From NCBI GenBank assembly GCA_017516445.1, contig JAFXCZ010000012.1, positions 1 through 49,938 of the forward strand: a DNA stretch of 49,938 nt, given 5' to 3'. A model generated the notes under the pieces. It ran no database searches. It saw only the letters and a list, made by a program, of their open reading frames with translations, and had not been told where the DNA came from. The stretch comes from Clostridia bacterium. GTDB lineage: Bacteria > Bacillota > Clostridia > Oscillospirales > Acutalibacteraceae. A program made the position numbers and the translations under genes. Of the stretch, positions 1 through 5,442 are shown one piece after another; within the stretch, counting starts at the first letter, position 1, and every line of letters begins with the position of its first letter.

Positions 1-299
1 ATAAGGACAAGTATACTGAAGCCATCGCCGACTGTTCCCAAAGGATAAAAGACCTTAGGGAAAGACGGGATATGCTTATGACGCATATAAAGTGTAATGA
101 AAAAGCCAGAGAAGAAATTGAACGAATTGAAAATTACACAAAACAGATGAAGCCGGTAATGACCGAGTTCGATGACGCGATTATTCACCGAATTGTGAAT
201 TCAATTCAGGTGACAAAAGATCTTAATTTAAGAATTTTTATAAAGGGTGGGGCAGAGATCATTGAGCCTTTGTTTCCCGATGAAGAAGAGTCGGCATAA
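1..299 (+). CDS. C-terminal end of a probable serine site-specific recombinase (partial)
   Basis: The frame is open from base 3 with no start, so the gene enters from outside the window and only about 98 residues are visible. The fragment is a charged helical stretch (KDLRERRDM, then KAREEIERIENYTKQM) followed by EFDDAIIHRIVNSIQV and a short strand-like tail with RIFIKGGAEIIEPLF. This arrangement, a coiled coil and then an 'FDD..hR.hV..I.V' segment with an FKGGAE-like end, is typical of the C-terminus of large serine recombinases in Clostridia. The catalytic resolvase domain lies outside the window, so activity cannot be judged. It sits directly upstream of a series of cassette-like modules. 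It could instead be another coiled-coil DNA-binding protein; the family call is a moderate-confidence inference. Confidence 0.6.
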   Translation, partial: KDKYTEAIADCSQRIKDLRERRDMLMTHIKCNEKAREEIERIENYTKQMKPVMTEFDDAIIHRIVNSIQVTKDLNLRIFIKGGAEIIEPLFPDEEESA

Positions 300-322
300 A
301 TTTCAAAAAAAATATAAATTGA

Positions 323-365
323 AATAACTTTCTGCAATTTTTTTGTTGCGGAAAGTTATTTTTTA
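323..365 (+). terminator. Intrinsic terminator after the recombinase gene
   Basis: A 15-bp stem (323-337 with 346-360, one G-U pair) closes an 8-nt T-rich loop and is followed by a T run. It lies 24 nt after the stop codon. Confidence 0.85.
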
Positions 366-382
366 TGGTATAATTAATTTGT

Positions 383-451
383 AAAGAAAAACTGGGCAAA
401 ACCCAGTAAAATTAAGGGTTTCTCACCAGTTCTTTTTCGAACAGGAGAGAC
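383..451 (+). repeat. Module 3'-end element, copy R1
   Basis: This is the first of five related elements (R1-R5) found after genes of the accessory island. It has AAAGAAAA (383-390), a small extra hairpin ACTGGG/CCCAGT (391-407) absent from the other copies, then AATTAAGG and a 35-nt block starting GTTTCTC. The block folds into a long hairpin: GTTTCTC-A-CC-A-GTTC pairs with GAAC-A-GG-A-GAGAC, leaving two symmetric A-A mismatches. R1 is closest to R4 (3896-3930), with about 26 of 35 positions the same by eye. A private terminator follows immediately. Confidence 0.6.
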
Positions 452-452
452 A

Positions 453-489
453 AAAATCGACAATCTTCGTTAAGAAGATTGTCGATTTT
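453..489 (+). terminator. Terminator-like hairpin following R1
   Basis: A perfect 15-bp stem (453-467 with 475-489) encloses a 7-nt loop. The expected T tail is interrupted by a heptamer-repeat block. A second copy of the 3' arm sequence (TGTCGATTTT) appears at 531-540 beyond that block. Confidence 0.7.
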
Positions 490-578
490 ACTTTTTACCT
501 CTTACTTCTTCACTCTTCACTTGTCCTTTGTGTCGATTTTTGGAAAGAAACAGGTAAAAAGTACGAGGTAATAAGTAT
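489..578. repeat. Heptamer-repeat inverted-repeat element, copy 1
   Basis: The left arm is pyrimidine-rich and built of diverged 7-mers (CTTACTT, CTTCACT, CTTCACT); the right arm is purine-rich (GAGGTAATAAGTA). TACTTTTTACCT (489-500) pairs perfectly with AGGTAAAAAGTA (552-563). The left arm lies between two copies of TGTCGATTTT (480-489 and 531-540), which looks like a duplicated target or a duplicated terminator arm. Related elements are at 3188-3274, 16878-16978, 36507-36620 and 49380-49415. Confidence 0.6.
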
Positions 579-595
579 TTTAGCAACGCTTTGCC

Positions 596-624
596 TTGCA
601 GTTTTTATTATAAAGCAGTATAAT
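596..624 (+). promoter_or_regulatory. Sigma-A-type promoter of the TIR gene
   Basis: TTGCAG (596-601) and TATAAT (619-624) are separated by 17 nt. About 85 nt of leader follows before the ATG at 709, with a GGGAGAG ribosome binding site. It shares the TTGC...TATAAT layout, but not the conserved flanks, of the other cassette promoters. The rest of the 300-708 gap is accounted for by the hairpins and repeats listed separately. Confidence 0.7.
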
Positions 625-708
625 TAATATAAAGGAAATTTCACAAAAATGTTTTGGAGTTATTAATATAACGCATTTTGAAAAAGGTATTTTAGGGAGA
701 GTTGTAAT

Positions 709-1815
709 ATGTTTTGTAAAAAGAATATTTTTATCTCACATTCTTCTGAAAATAGGGAGATTGCGGAACAACTTTGTGCTTTTATCACAAGGCTGGGTAT
801 AAAAGAAAGTAGGATATTCTGTTCATCTATTATTGGTCAGGGAGTGAATAACGGAGAGAAGTTAAACGACGCTATTTCAGTCTCAATAAATAAGGCGCAA
901 GTTATTGTATACATAATTTCAAGAGATTTTATCGAGAGTTCTTACTGTATGGAAGAACTTGGAATAGGTTGGTATTTGTCTCAATTTAAAAAAGCTTCTT
1001 GTTTTTATTTGATTCTTCCTGACATTGATTTGTCAGACTTAAAAGGATTTGTGAACTCGAAAATTGATAAGTTTTCTTTTGTTGATAAGTCTCATAGCGG
1101 AGATTTAGGTTTGTTCGCAGAAAATCTATGCGAAATTTTAAAGATTAGACTTCCTAAACATTCTGTTTTAGTGAATGCAGAAAACACCTTTATTAGTGCA
1201 ACAAAAGCTTCTATTGAATCAATTATGGAAAAAAGCGAGAATATAAAAAAAGAAAAAGAGAAAAAAGAAAAAGAAACTGAAACACTGCAAAAGGAAATTA
1301 AACACTTGAAAGAAAATTTAGATACCCTGAATAAGCGTATTCAAGATAGTCGCGAAGAAAGAAACAACGAACTTTTAAAACAGGAATTAAGGACAATATG
1401 TGAAAGATTTCGTTATTTGGGATTTAGAACGGGAATATCGCAAAAAGAGTTTGACTTGATATATAAAGAATTTTGGCTGAGTATGGTTAATCGATATCTT
1501 GAACTCCAAAAAATACTTGGAGGAGAGGATGGGGATATGGCAATGCTTTTGGCTACGATATATAGTGCTAATGGAGATTTTGACGAGGCATATGAACAGT
1601 TAAAGGTATATGTTCAACATCGAAACACTCAAGTTTATCCATCTTATTTTGAGAATATAAAAGTTGATGATTCAAACGATATGGAGGAAATAATTGAAAT
1701 ATTACAAGAGAAGATTAAGCACGAACCTAAAGGTGTTGTACAAGACTCATATAAAGAAACAGTAGAATATCTGCTTGAAAGAAAGAAAAAAATAGAAAGT
1801 AAAACTGATGAATAA
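709..1815 (+). CDS. TIR-domain protein with coiled coil and TPR-like C-terminus
   Basis: The first ~150 residues form a TIR fold: an opening strand NIFISHSSEN (6-15), a central strand QVIVYIISRDF (64-74), and the SxxCMEEL motif (77-84), whose Glu83 occupies the position of the catalytic glutamate of TIR NAD-cleaving enzymes. A strongly charged coiled coil rich in K and E follows (~170-225), then a helical region containing one TPR-like motif (MLLATIYSANGDFDEAYEQL). Bacterial TIR proteins with extra sensor domains commonly act in anti-phage defence by depleting or converting NAD; that role is inferred here. The gene has its own promoter and a methyltransferase gene 44 nt downstream, probably cotranscribed. 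The region is AT-rich and lies beside a recombinase tail, which suggests horizontal acquisition. No transmembrane segment is visible. Confidence 0.8.
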   Translation: MFCKKNIFISHSSENREIAEQLCAFITRLGIKESRIFCSSIIGQGVNNGEKLNDAISVSINKAQVIVYIISRDFIESSYCMEELGIGWYLSQFKKASCFYLILPDIDLSDLKGFVNSKIDKFSFVDKSHSGDLGLFAENLCEILKIRLPKHSVLVNAENTFISATKASIESIMEKSENIKKEKEKKEKETETLQKEIKHLKENLDTLNKRIQDSREERNNELLKQELRTICERFRYLGFRTGISQKEFDLIYKEFWLSMVNRYLELQKILGGEDGDMAMLLATIYSANGDFDEAYEQLKVYVQHRNTQVYPSYFENIKVDDSNDMEEIIEILQEKIKHEPKGVVQDSYKETVEYLLERKKKIESKTDE

Positions 1816-1859
1816 AGCGTTTGAAGACATTGTTTTAAAATTGTAAAGGAAAATGCAAA

Positions 1860-2450
1860 ATGAAAAATGTAATTTCACATTATGATAAATTAATTGATGA
1901 GGATAATGACCCTTTTCGTGATGATATTCCGTTACAAGAATATATGGATAAATGGGATGGACATGCTTTTATTGATTTATTGGAATTAACAGATAAAAAG
2001 AGTGTTCTTGAGATTGGTGTTGGTACTGGTAGATTAGCAATAAAGGTGTTGCCTTTTTGCAAAGACTTTACTGGTATAGATATTTCGCTCAAAACAATAA
2101 AAAGAGCAAAAGAAAACCTTGCTGATTATAATGTGAATTTAATTTGCAATGACTTTTTAAACTACGCTTTTGATAAAAAGTTTGATGTTGTTTATTCAAG
2201 TTTGACATTTATGCACATTAAAGAAAAGCAAGTTGCAATTCAAAAAGTTTATAATCTACTTAACAACAATGGATTATTTGTTCTTTCGATTGATAAAAAT
2301 CAATCTGAATTTATAGAAATGGGCAACAGAGAGATAAGGATATATCCCGATACGAAGGAATTAATTTCTAATCTTTTTAAGGAAATAGGATTTTTAAATA
2401 TAATACTTATTGAAACGGAATTTGCATATATAATCAAAGGAAAAAGATAA
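1860..2450 (+). CDS. Class I SAM-dependent methyltransferase
   Basis: A 196-residue Rossmann-type methyltransferase. Motif I is VLEIGVGTGRLA (~49-60), then FTGIDIS with the acidic ribose-binding Asp, a later CNDF motif, and the motif IV/post-I region FDVVYSSLTFMHI. The sequence resembles small-molecule or ubiE-type methyltransferases rather than DNA methyltransferases: there is no DPPY/NPPY motif. The substrate is unknown. An AAAGGAAA ribosome binding site precedes the ATG. It lies 44 nt after the TIR gene without an intervening terminator and is followed at once by the R2 element and a strong terminator, so the two genes form one module. Whether it serves the TIR system or is unrelated cargo cannot be decided from sequence. 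Confidence 0.8.
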   Translation: MKNVISHYDKLIDEDNDPFRDDIPLQEYMDKWDGHAFIDLLELTDKKSVLEIGVGTGRLAIKVLPFCKDFTGIDISLKTIKRAKENLADYNVNLICNDFLNYAFDKKFDVVYSSLTFMHIKEKQVAIQKVYNLLNNNGLFVLSIDKNQSEFIEMGNREIRIYPDTKELISNLFKEIGFLNIILIETEFAYIIKGKR

Positions 2451-2507
2451 GAAAATTCTTGGTTTTCAGGCACTTTTCATTCGTGTCATTAAGTTCAAAA
2501 CTCCCAG
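2449..2507 (+). repeat. Module 3'-end element, copy R2
   Basis: It starts at the stop codon of the methyltransferase with AAGAAAATT, then CTTG and a ~36-nt block GTTTTCAGGCAC...GTGTCATTAAGTTC. GGCAC pairs with GTGTC around a 9-nt loop, and outer GTTTT can pair with AAAAC. It is nearly identical to R3 (3101-3150); a short stretch (CATTCGTGTC) is the reverse complement of GACACGAATG in R4. Confidence 0.65.
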
Positions 2508-2541
2508 AAAAAAGTCCTGTTCGAAAGAACAGGACTTTTTT
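2508..2541 (+). terminator. Intrinsic terminator of the TIR-methyltransferase module
   Basis: A perfect 15-bp stem (2508-2522 with 2527-2541) is capped by a GAAA tetraloop; the T run forms the 3' arm. Confidence 0.9.
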
Positions 2542-2668
2542 CAATGATATCCACCTGCGGTGGATGATATATGCTTCGCATATGAAGGAACGGATATTAT
2601 ATCATATTTGCAGGGCAAATATATCATACGGCTTGCCGAATATCATATCGCACAGCGATATATCATTT
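2542..2668. repeat. Tandem mini-hairpin array 1
   Basis: Five short hairpins with different stems and mostly 3-nt loops are separated by ATGATAT/ATATCAT spacers: TCCACC-tgc-GGTGGA (2550-2564), ATATGC-ttc-GCATAT (2569-2583), ATATTTGC-agg-GCAAATAT (2604-2622), CGGC-tt-GCCG (2629-2638) and ATATCGC-aca-GCGATAT (2645-2661). Stems vary but stay self-complementary. No protein is supported here; an open frame through the array is chance. Confidence 0.7.
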
Positions 2669-2672
2669 AACC

Positions 2673-2701
2673 TTGCCCTTTCACCGCTTTTATGCTATAA
2701 T
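2673..2701 (+). promoter_or_regulatory. Conserved cassette promoter (DUF4275 module)
   Basis: TTGCCC (2673-2678), a 17-nt spacer and TATAAT (2696-2701) with an extended -10 (TGC before TATAAT). The block CTTTTATGCTATAATACAC recurs almost unchanged before the genes at 3326 and 4194. The RBS is the GGTGA stretch at 2713-2717. Confidence 0.8.
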
Positions 2702-2723
2702 ACACTTAAAGTTGGTGATTTTA

Positions 2724-3095
2724 ATGACAAAAGAAGAATTCTACAATAAGTGGATTGAAGTTTTTGCATCTAATATCCCTAAAAAAGATATACAAAAATA
2801 TGTTAAGTCTACGGGGAATTATATTTGGCATATCTTTTCGTGGGAATTGTTAAACGAAAACCAATATTTGATTGGAGAAAAAGCAAAAGAAGCTTATGAT
2901 AAAATTGATAAAAAAGGTGCTTTTTATATTGAGTGGTTTGAAGATAAGCATACCAAGGATATGATTTGTGATTTGAATACCGCCAAGGCTTTAGATGACT
3001 TTGTAGAAATATATGTTGTTGGCAGGGATTTTAAATGGACTTATATTAAAACACACGAAGGCATGTGCGGTCCATATTTTATGATAAATAAGTAA
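2724..3095 (+). CDS. DUF4275 family protein
   Basis: A 123-residue soluble protein. The start at 2724 follows a GGTGA ribosome binding site and the conserved cassette promoter; a longer frame from 2673 would run through the promoter and is rejected. It carries the features I associate with DUF4275: an aromatic YIWHIFSWELL segment (~30-40) and a C-terminal IYVVGRDFKWTYIKTHEG..GPYF signature (~95-120). The family's biochemical function is not established; it is a small protein often found in variable or polymorphic loci of Firmicutes. The gene stands alone between its own promoter and a private terminator, like a single-gene cassette. Function not assigned. Confidence 0.75.
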   Translation: MTKEEFYNKWIEVFASNIPKKDIQKYVKSTGNYIWHIFSWELLNENQYLIGEKAKEAYDKIDKKGAFYIEWFEDKHTKDMICDLNTAKALDDFVEIYVVGRDFKWTYIKTHEGMCGPYFMINK

Positions 3096-3100
3096 TTTCT

Positions 3101-3150
3101 AAAGAAAATTAAGTTTTCAGGCACATTTCATTCGTGTCATTAAGTTCAAA
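3101..3150 (+). repeat. Module 3'-end element, copy R3
   Basis: AAAGAAAATT (3101-3110), AA, then the GTTTTCAGGCAC block. It matches R2 with very few changes over about 45 nt and lies 5 nt after the DUF4275 stop codon. The same GGCAC/GTGTC inner stem and GTTTT/AAAAC outer stem can form. Confidence 0.65.
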
Positions 3151-3158
3151 ACACCCAA

Positions 3159-3187
3159 AGCCCCAAGGACGATAAGTTCTTGGGGCT
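3159..3187 (+). terminator. Terminator-like hairpin after DUF4275 gene
   Basis: A 12-bp stem (3159-3170 with 3176-3187, one G-U) encloses a 5-nt loop. The T tail is replaced by a heptamer-repeat block; a near copy of the 3' arm (GTCCTTGGGACTTT, 3231-3244) follows the block's left arm. Confidence 0.65.
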
Positions 3188-3274
3188 TACTTCTTACCTA
3201 TTACCTCTTCACTCTTACCTCAAAAAAGTCCTTGGGACTTTGGGAAGTAATAAGTAATAGTGAATAGTGAAGAA
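3188..3274. repeat. Heptamer-repeat inverted-repeat element, copy 2
   Basis: The left arm (TTACTTCTTACC, TATTACC, TCTTCACT...) and right arm (AAGTAAT AAGTAAT AGTGAAT AGTGAAG AAGTA) are imperfect reverse complements built from 7-nt units. A small hairpin AAAGTCC/GGACTTT sits between the arms. Confidence 0.65.
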
Positions 3275-3277
3275 GTA

Positions 3278-3306
3278 TTGCGGCTTCGCCGCTTTTATGC
3301 TATACT
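3278..3306 (+). promoter_or_regulatory. Conserved cassette promoter (membrane PH-like module)
   Basis: TTGCGG (3278-3283), 17 nt, TATACT (3301-3306) with extended -10 TGC, followed by ACAC and a GGCGGTGA ribosome binding site. It is the same block as at 2673 and 4144. Confidence 0.8.
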
Positions 3307-3325
3307 ACACATAGGCGGTGATGAG

Positions 3326-3877
3326 ATGCTTAAGTTATCCGAATCAAATGGTGACTTGATATTAAAACGCAATACTTATTTTTTGGGTGGAATTTTAATA
3401 GCCGGGATTATGGCTCTTGGAGGTTTGTTTGTAATTTTTGCGAGTTTGCCTTTCGATGAAGACTATGCTTTTGCAGAGATTTTCGGTTTAATTTTTGTTT
3501 GTCTCTGGGAAGTTGGAGTCATATATGCAGTCGTCTATTTTATGAGGGAATATAGTAAATATATTGTAATTTCAAAAGAGGGTATAAGTTGCCATACTTG
3601 TTTTAAAAAAGAATTTATTAAGTGGTCTAACATAAAAGATTGGGGATTGTCCTATTGCGGACAAACTCGATTTGAGGGTAATACGTATTACTTGTATTTC
3701 TCTGAGCACGAGTGTCCTGTAAAAAATGAGTGCAGAAAAAAACTAAAAGGCAGAATGATTAAAACTTTTGTTATAAGTGAGGATTATTATCTTGTAGTAG
3801 ACAATGTGATTCCTTTTTGTGAAGAAAAAACCGCTGTAATGCCTTTTATAGGTAAGGACAAATTTCATATTATTTAA
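3326..3877 (+). CDS. Two-helix membrane protein with PH-like region, unknown function
   Basis: 183 residues. The start at 3326 sits just after GGCGGTGA and is preferred over upstream codons that overlap the promoter. Residues ~20-42 (GGILIAGIMALGGLFVIFASL) and ~53-72 (IFGLIFVCLWEVGVIYAVVYF) are transmembrane helices. The rest is a cytoplasmic, strand-rich region opening YIVISKEGISCHTCFKKEFIKWSNIKDWGL, which resembles the bacterial PH domain found after two helices in many small membrane proteins (ligand unknown). Five cysteines lie in the soluble part. It is a single-gene module with its own promoter, R4 element and terminator. No catalytic motif seen; function not assigned. Confidence 0.65.
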   Translation: MLKLSESNGDLILKRNTYFLGGILIAGIMALGGLFVIFASLPFDEDYAFAEIFGLIFVCLWEVGVIYAVVYFMREYSKYIVISKEGISCHTCFKKEFIKWSNIKDWGLSYCGQTRFEGNTYYLYFSEHECPVKNECRKKLKGRMIKTFVISEDYYLVVDNVIPFCEEKTAVMPFIGKDKFHII

Positions 3878-3881
3878 AAAC

Positions 3882-3930
3882 AAAGAAAATCCTCGGTTTT
3901 TACTCAGTTCTTTTTCGGACACGAATGACA
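3882..3930 (+). repeat. Module 3'-end element, copy R4
   Basis: AAAGAAAATC (3882-3891) and a 35-nt block GTTTTTACTCAGTTC-TTTTTC-GGACACGAATGACA. GTTC pairs with GGAC around a T-rich loop. It is closest to R1; GACACGAATG is the reverse complement of CATTCGTGTC in R2/R3. Confidence 0.6.
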
Positions 3931-3931
3931 G

Positions 3932-3965
3932 AAAAAACTCCTTGAGATTTCTCAAGGAGTTTTTT
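3932..3965 (+). terminator. Intrinsic terminator of the PH-like module
   Basis: A perfect 15-bp stem (3932-3946 with 3951-3965), 4-nt loop ATTT, and a T run in the 3' arm. Confidence 0.9.
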
Positions 3966-4140
3966 CAATGATGTTTGCCTTGCGGCAAACGATGTTGGCT
4001 ACGCCAATGATGACGGCTTTGCCTAATGATGCGTGGCTTTGCCACATTTTTTGGTAAACATCGCATCATTGCGAGCGAAACGAGCAACATCATATTTGCG
4101 AAGCAAATGCATCATTTCACCGTAGGTGATGCCTCATTAC
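3966..4140. repeat. Tandem mini-hairpin array 2
   Basis: At least six short hairpins separated by AATGATG/GATGTT-type spacers: TTTGCC-ttg-CGGCAAA, GGC-tac-GCC, CGGC-tttGCC, TGGC-ttt-GCCA, ATTTGC-gaa-GCAAAT and TTCACC-gta-GGTGAT. The organisation matches array 1 but stem sequences differ. It fills most of the 316-base gap between 3878 and 4193; no gene is supported in it. Confidence 0.7.
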
Positions 4141-4143
4141 ATC

Positions 4144-4172
4144 TTGCGTCTCCACTGTTTTTATGCTATAAT
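4144..4172 (+). promoter_or_regulatory. Conserved cassette promoter (small membrane protein module)
   Basis: TTGCGT (4144-4149), 17 nt, TATAAT (4167-4172) with extended -10 TGC, then ACACCC and an AAGGCGGTGA ribosome binding site before the ATG at 4194. Confidence 0.85.
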
Positions 4173-4193
4173 ACACCCAAGGCGGTGACAATT

Positions 4194-4382
4194 ATGAAAA
4201 AAGTCAATGTTTTATGGTTGATAGCTTCAATTTGTTGGTTTTTTTGGACACTTATAAATGTTTTTGAGTTATTAACGGATGTTCCGTTTATAATAAGCGT
4301 TTGTGGTACAATTTTTATATTTGCTGCTGTTGTGGTACATCTAGTGATTGTAATTAAAAGCATAAAAGATAAGAAAAAATAG
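4194..4382 (+). CDS. Small two-helix membrane protein, unknown function
   Basis: A 62-residue protein. It has two hydrophobic helices, VNVLWLIASICWFFWTLINVF (~4-24) and FIISVCGTIFIFAAVVVHLVIVI (~32-54), joined by a short loop and ending in a basic KSIKDKKK tail, which suggests N- and C-termini on the cytoplasmic side. The start is fixed by the AAGGCGGTGA ribosome binding site; a longer frame from 4026 would translate the hairpin array and promoter and is rejected. Neither family nor function is recognised. It is the last of the serial single-gene modules, followed by R5 and a terminator. Confidence 0.65.
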   Translation: MKKVNVLWLIASICWFFWTLINVFELLTDVPFIISVCGTIFIFAAVVVHLVIVIKSIKDKKK

Positions 4383-4400
4383 CGATAAAAAGTTGAAATA

Positions 4401-4450
4401 AAAGAAAATTAGGTTTTTGAACCAGTTCCATTTTGAGTGTCGGTCCCAAA
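4401..4450 (+). repeat. Module 3'-end element, copy R5
   Basis: AAAGAAAATT (4401-4410), AG, then GTTTTTGAACCAGTTCCATTTTGA and a diverged remainder ending CCCAAAC. It shares ACCAGTTC with R1 and lies 18 nt after the stop codon; it is the most diverged copy. Confidence 0.5.
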
Positions 4451-4452
4451 CG

Positions 4453-4483
4453 AAAATCCGTTCTTTAAAGAGCGCGGATTTTT
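4453..4483 (+). terminator. Terminator of the last accessory module
   Basis: AAATCCG pairs with CGGATTT, with an inner TCTTT/AAAGA stem and a short internal mismatch, followed by a T run. Confidence 0.7.
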
Positions 4484-4558
4484 GTTTGTATTATTCACTA
4501 TTGAATTAGCTTGGTGATTGTGTTAAAATTATAAAATGAATATTTGGAGATGTTGGAA

Positions 4559-5365
4559 ATGCTTAAAGTGACAGTTGTACAGCCACCTTATTTTTGTGGT
4601 GAAAATCCCGATGCAAAGATTGCCGATTTTTTAATGTCACAAGTGAAAAAGGTGCAAAAGGATTCGCTTATTATTTTACCTGAATATTCTAACGCGGGCG
4701 GACTTTCAGACGCGGAAAGTGAACTGCGCGCATTACCACGCGCAGAAGAAATGCTTAAACAAGCGGCAATAACGGCGAAAAGCAATTCTGCTTATGTTGC
4801 TATAAATGTTTTGCAAGAGCGTGACGGTGAAATTAAAAATAGTACATATTTATTTAATAAAAAGGGCGAAGTTGCTTTTGTTTATGATAAAATTCATCTA
4901 CCACCGTCAGAGGTTGCGTTAGGTGTAGAACGGGGCAGGGGAGCTTGTGTTTGCGAGCTCGACGGTATTCGCTTTGGTTTTATGACCTGTTATGATGTAT
5001 ACTTTAATGAACAAATTGAATTTATTGCAAAGCATAAGCCTGATATAGTACTTATACCCGGTTATCAACGGGGCGAGCGCATCGATATTATTCACGCTCA
5101 GGCTAAGCTTACGGCTTTTCGCTGTAATGCTTTTGTGGCAAGGTCTTCGTATTCTATGAACGATTCTGAACATGGCGGTTGCTCAATGATAGTTGCGCCT
5201 GACGGTCAGATATTACAAAATCTTGGTAAAGAGGTTGGAAGTATCTCTGCAGAAATTGATGAAAAGTGGAAGTATATGCGTACAGCAGGCTTCGGTGGCG
5301 GAATTATACGTAATGATGATTTTATATCGGGCGGTCTTTGCCCAGAAGCATTTAACGGTCAATAG
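4559..5365 (+). CDS. Nitrilase-superfamily carbon-nitrogen hydrolase
   Basis: 268 residues, a full-length single-domain member of the carbon-nitrogen hydrolase family (amidases, omega-amidases, N-carbamoyl hydrolases). The catalytic triad is visible: Glu42 in LPEYSN, Lys111 in YDKIHLPP and nucleophile Cys144 in MTCYDVYF. The substrate cannot be read from sequence. ATG 4559 is chosen because GGAG at 4546-4549 lies 9 nt upstream; ATG 4550 in the same frame is possible. Adenine deaminase starts 77 nt downstream with no terminator between, so both may be cotranscribed in a purine or nitrogen salvage unit (inference). Base composition returns to that of the core genome here. Confidence 0.85.
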   Translation: MLKVTVVQPPYFCGENPDAKIADFLMSQVKKVQKDSLIILPEYSNAGGLSDAESELRALPRAEEMLKQAAITAKSNSAYVAINVLQERDGEIKNSTYLFNKKGEVAFVYDKIHLPPSEVALGVERGRGACVCELDGIRFGFMTCYDVYFNEQIEFIAKHKPDIVLIPGYQRGERIDIIHAQAKLTAFRCNAFVARSSYSMNDSEHGGCSMIVAPDGQILQNLGKEVGSISAEIDEKWKYMRTAGFGGGIIRNDDFISGGLCPEAFNGQ

Positions 5366-5442
5366 TATGCATAGTTGTATTTGCAATTTTTTAGAATTAT
5401 TGGATTTAAAGCTTTAAAAGTATAAATATGGGAGGTATAGAT

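Noticed and set aside
2459-2749. Open frame of 96 codons after the methyltransferase
   Set aside because: It runs through the R2 element, terminator, hairpin array and promoter, has no ribosome binding site, and its sequence is explained by repeats.
2542-4140. Possible CRISPR array
   Set aside because: Repeats are short hairpins with variable stems and very short spacers; there is no constant repeat of 25-40 nt, no unique spacers and no cas gene.
383-4450. R elements as classic integron attC sites
   Set aside because: The paired core sites (RYYYAAC and GTTRRRY at the ends of a long stem) are not present, no tyrosine integrase is visible, and cassettes carry promoters.
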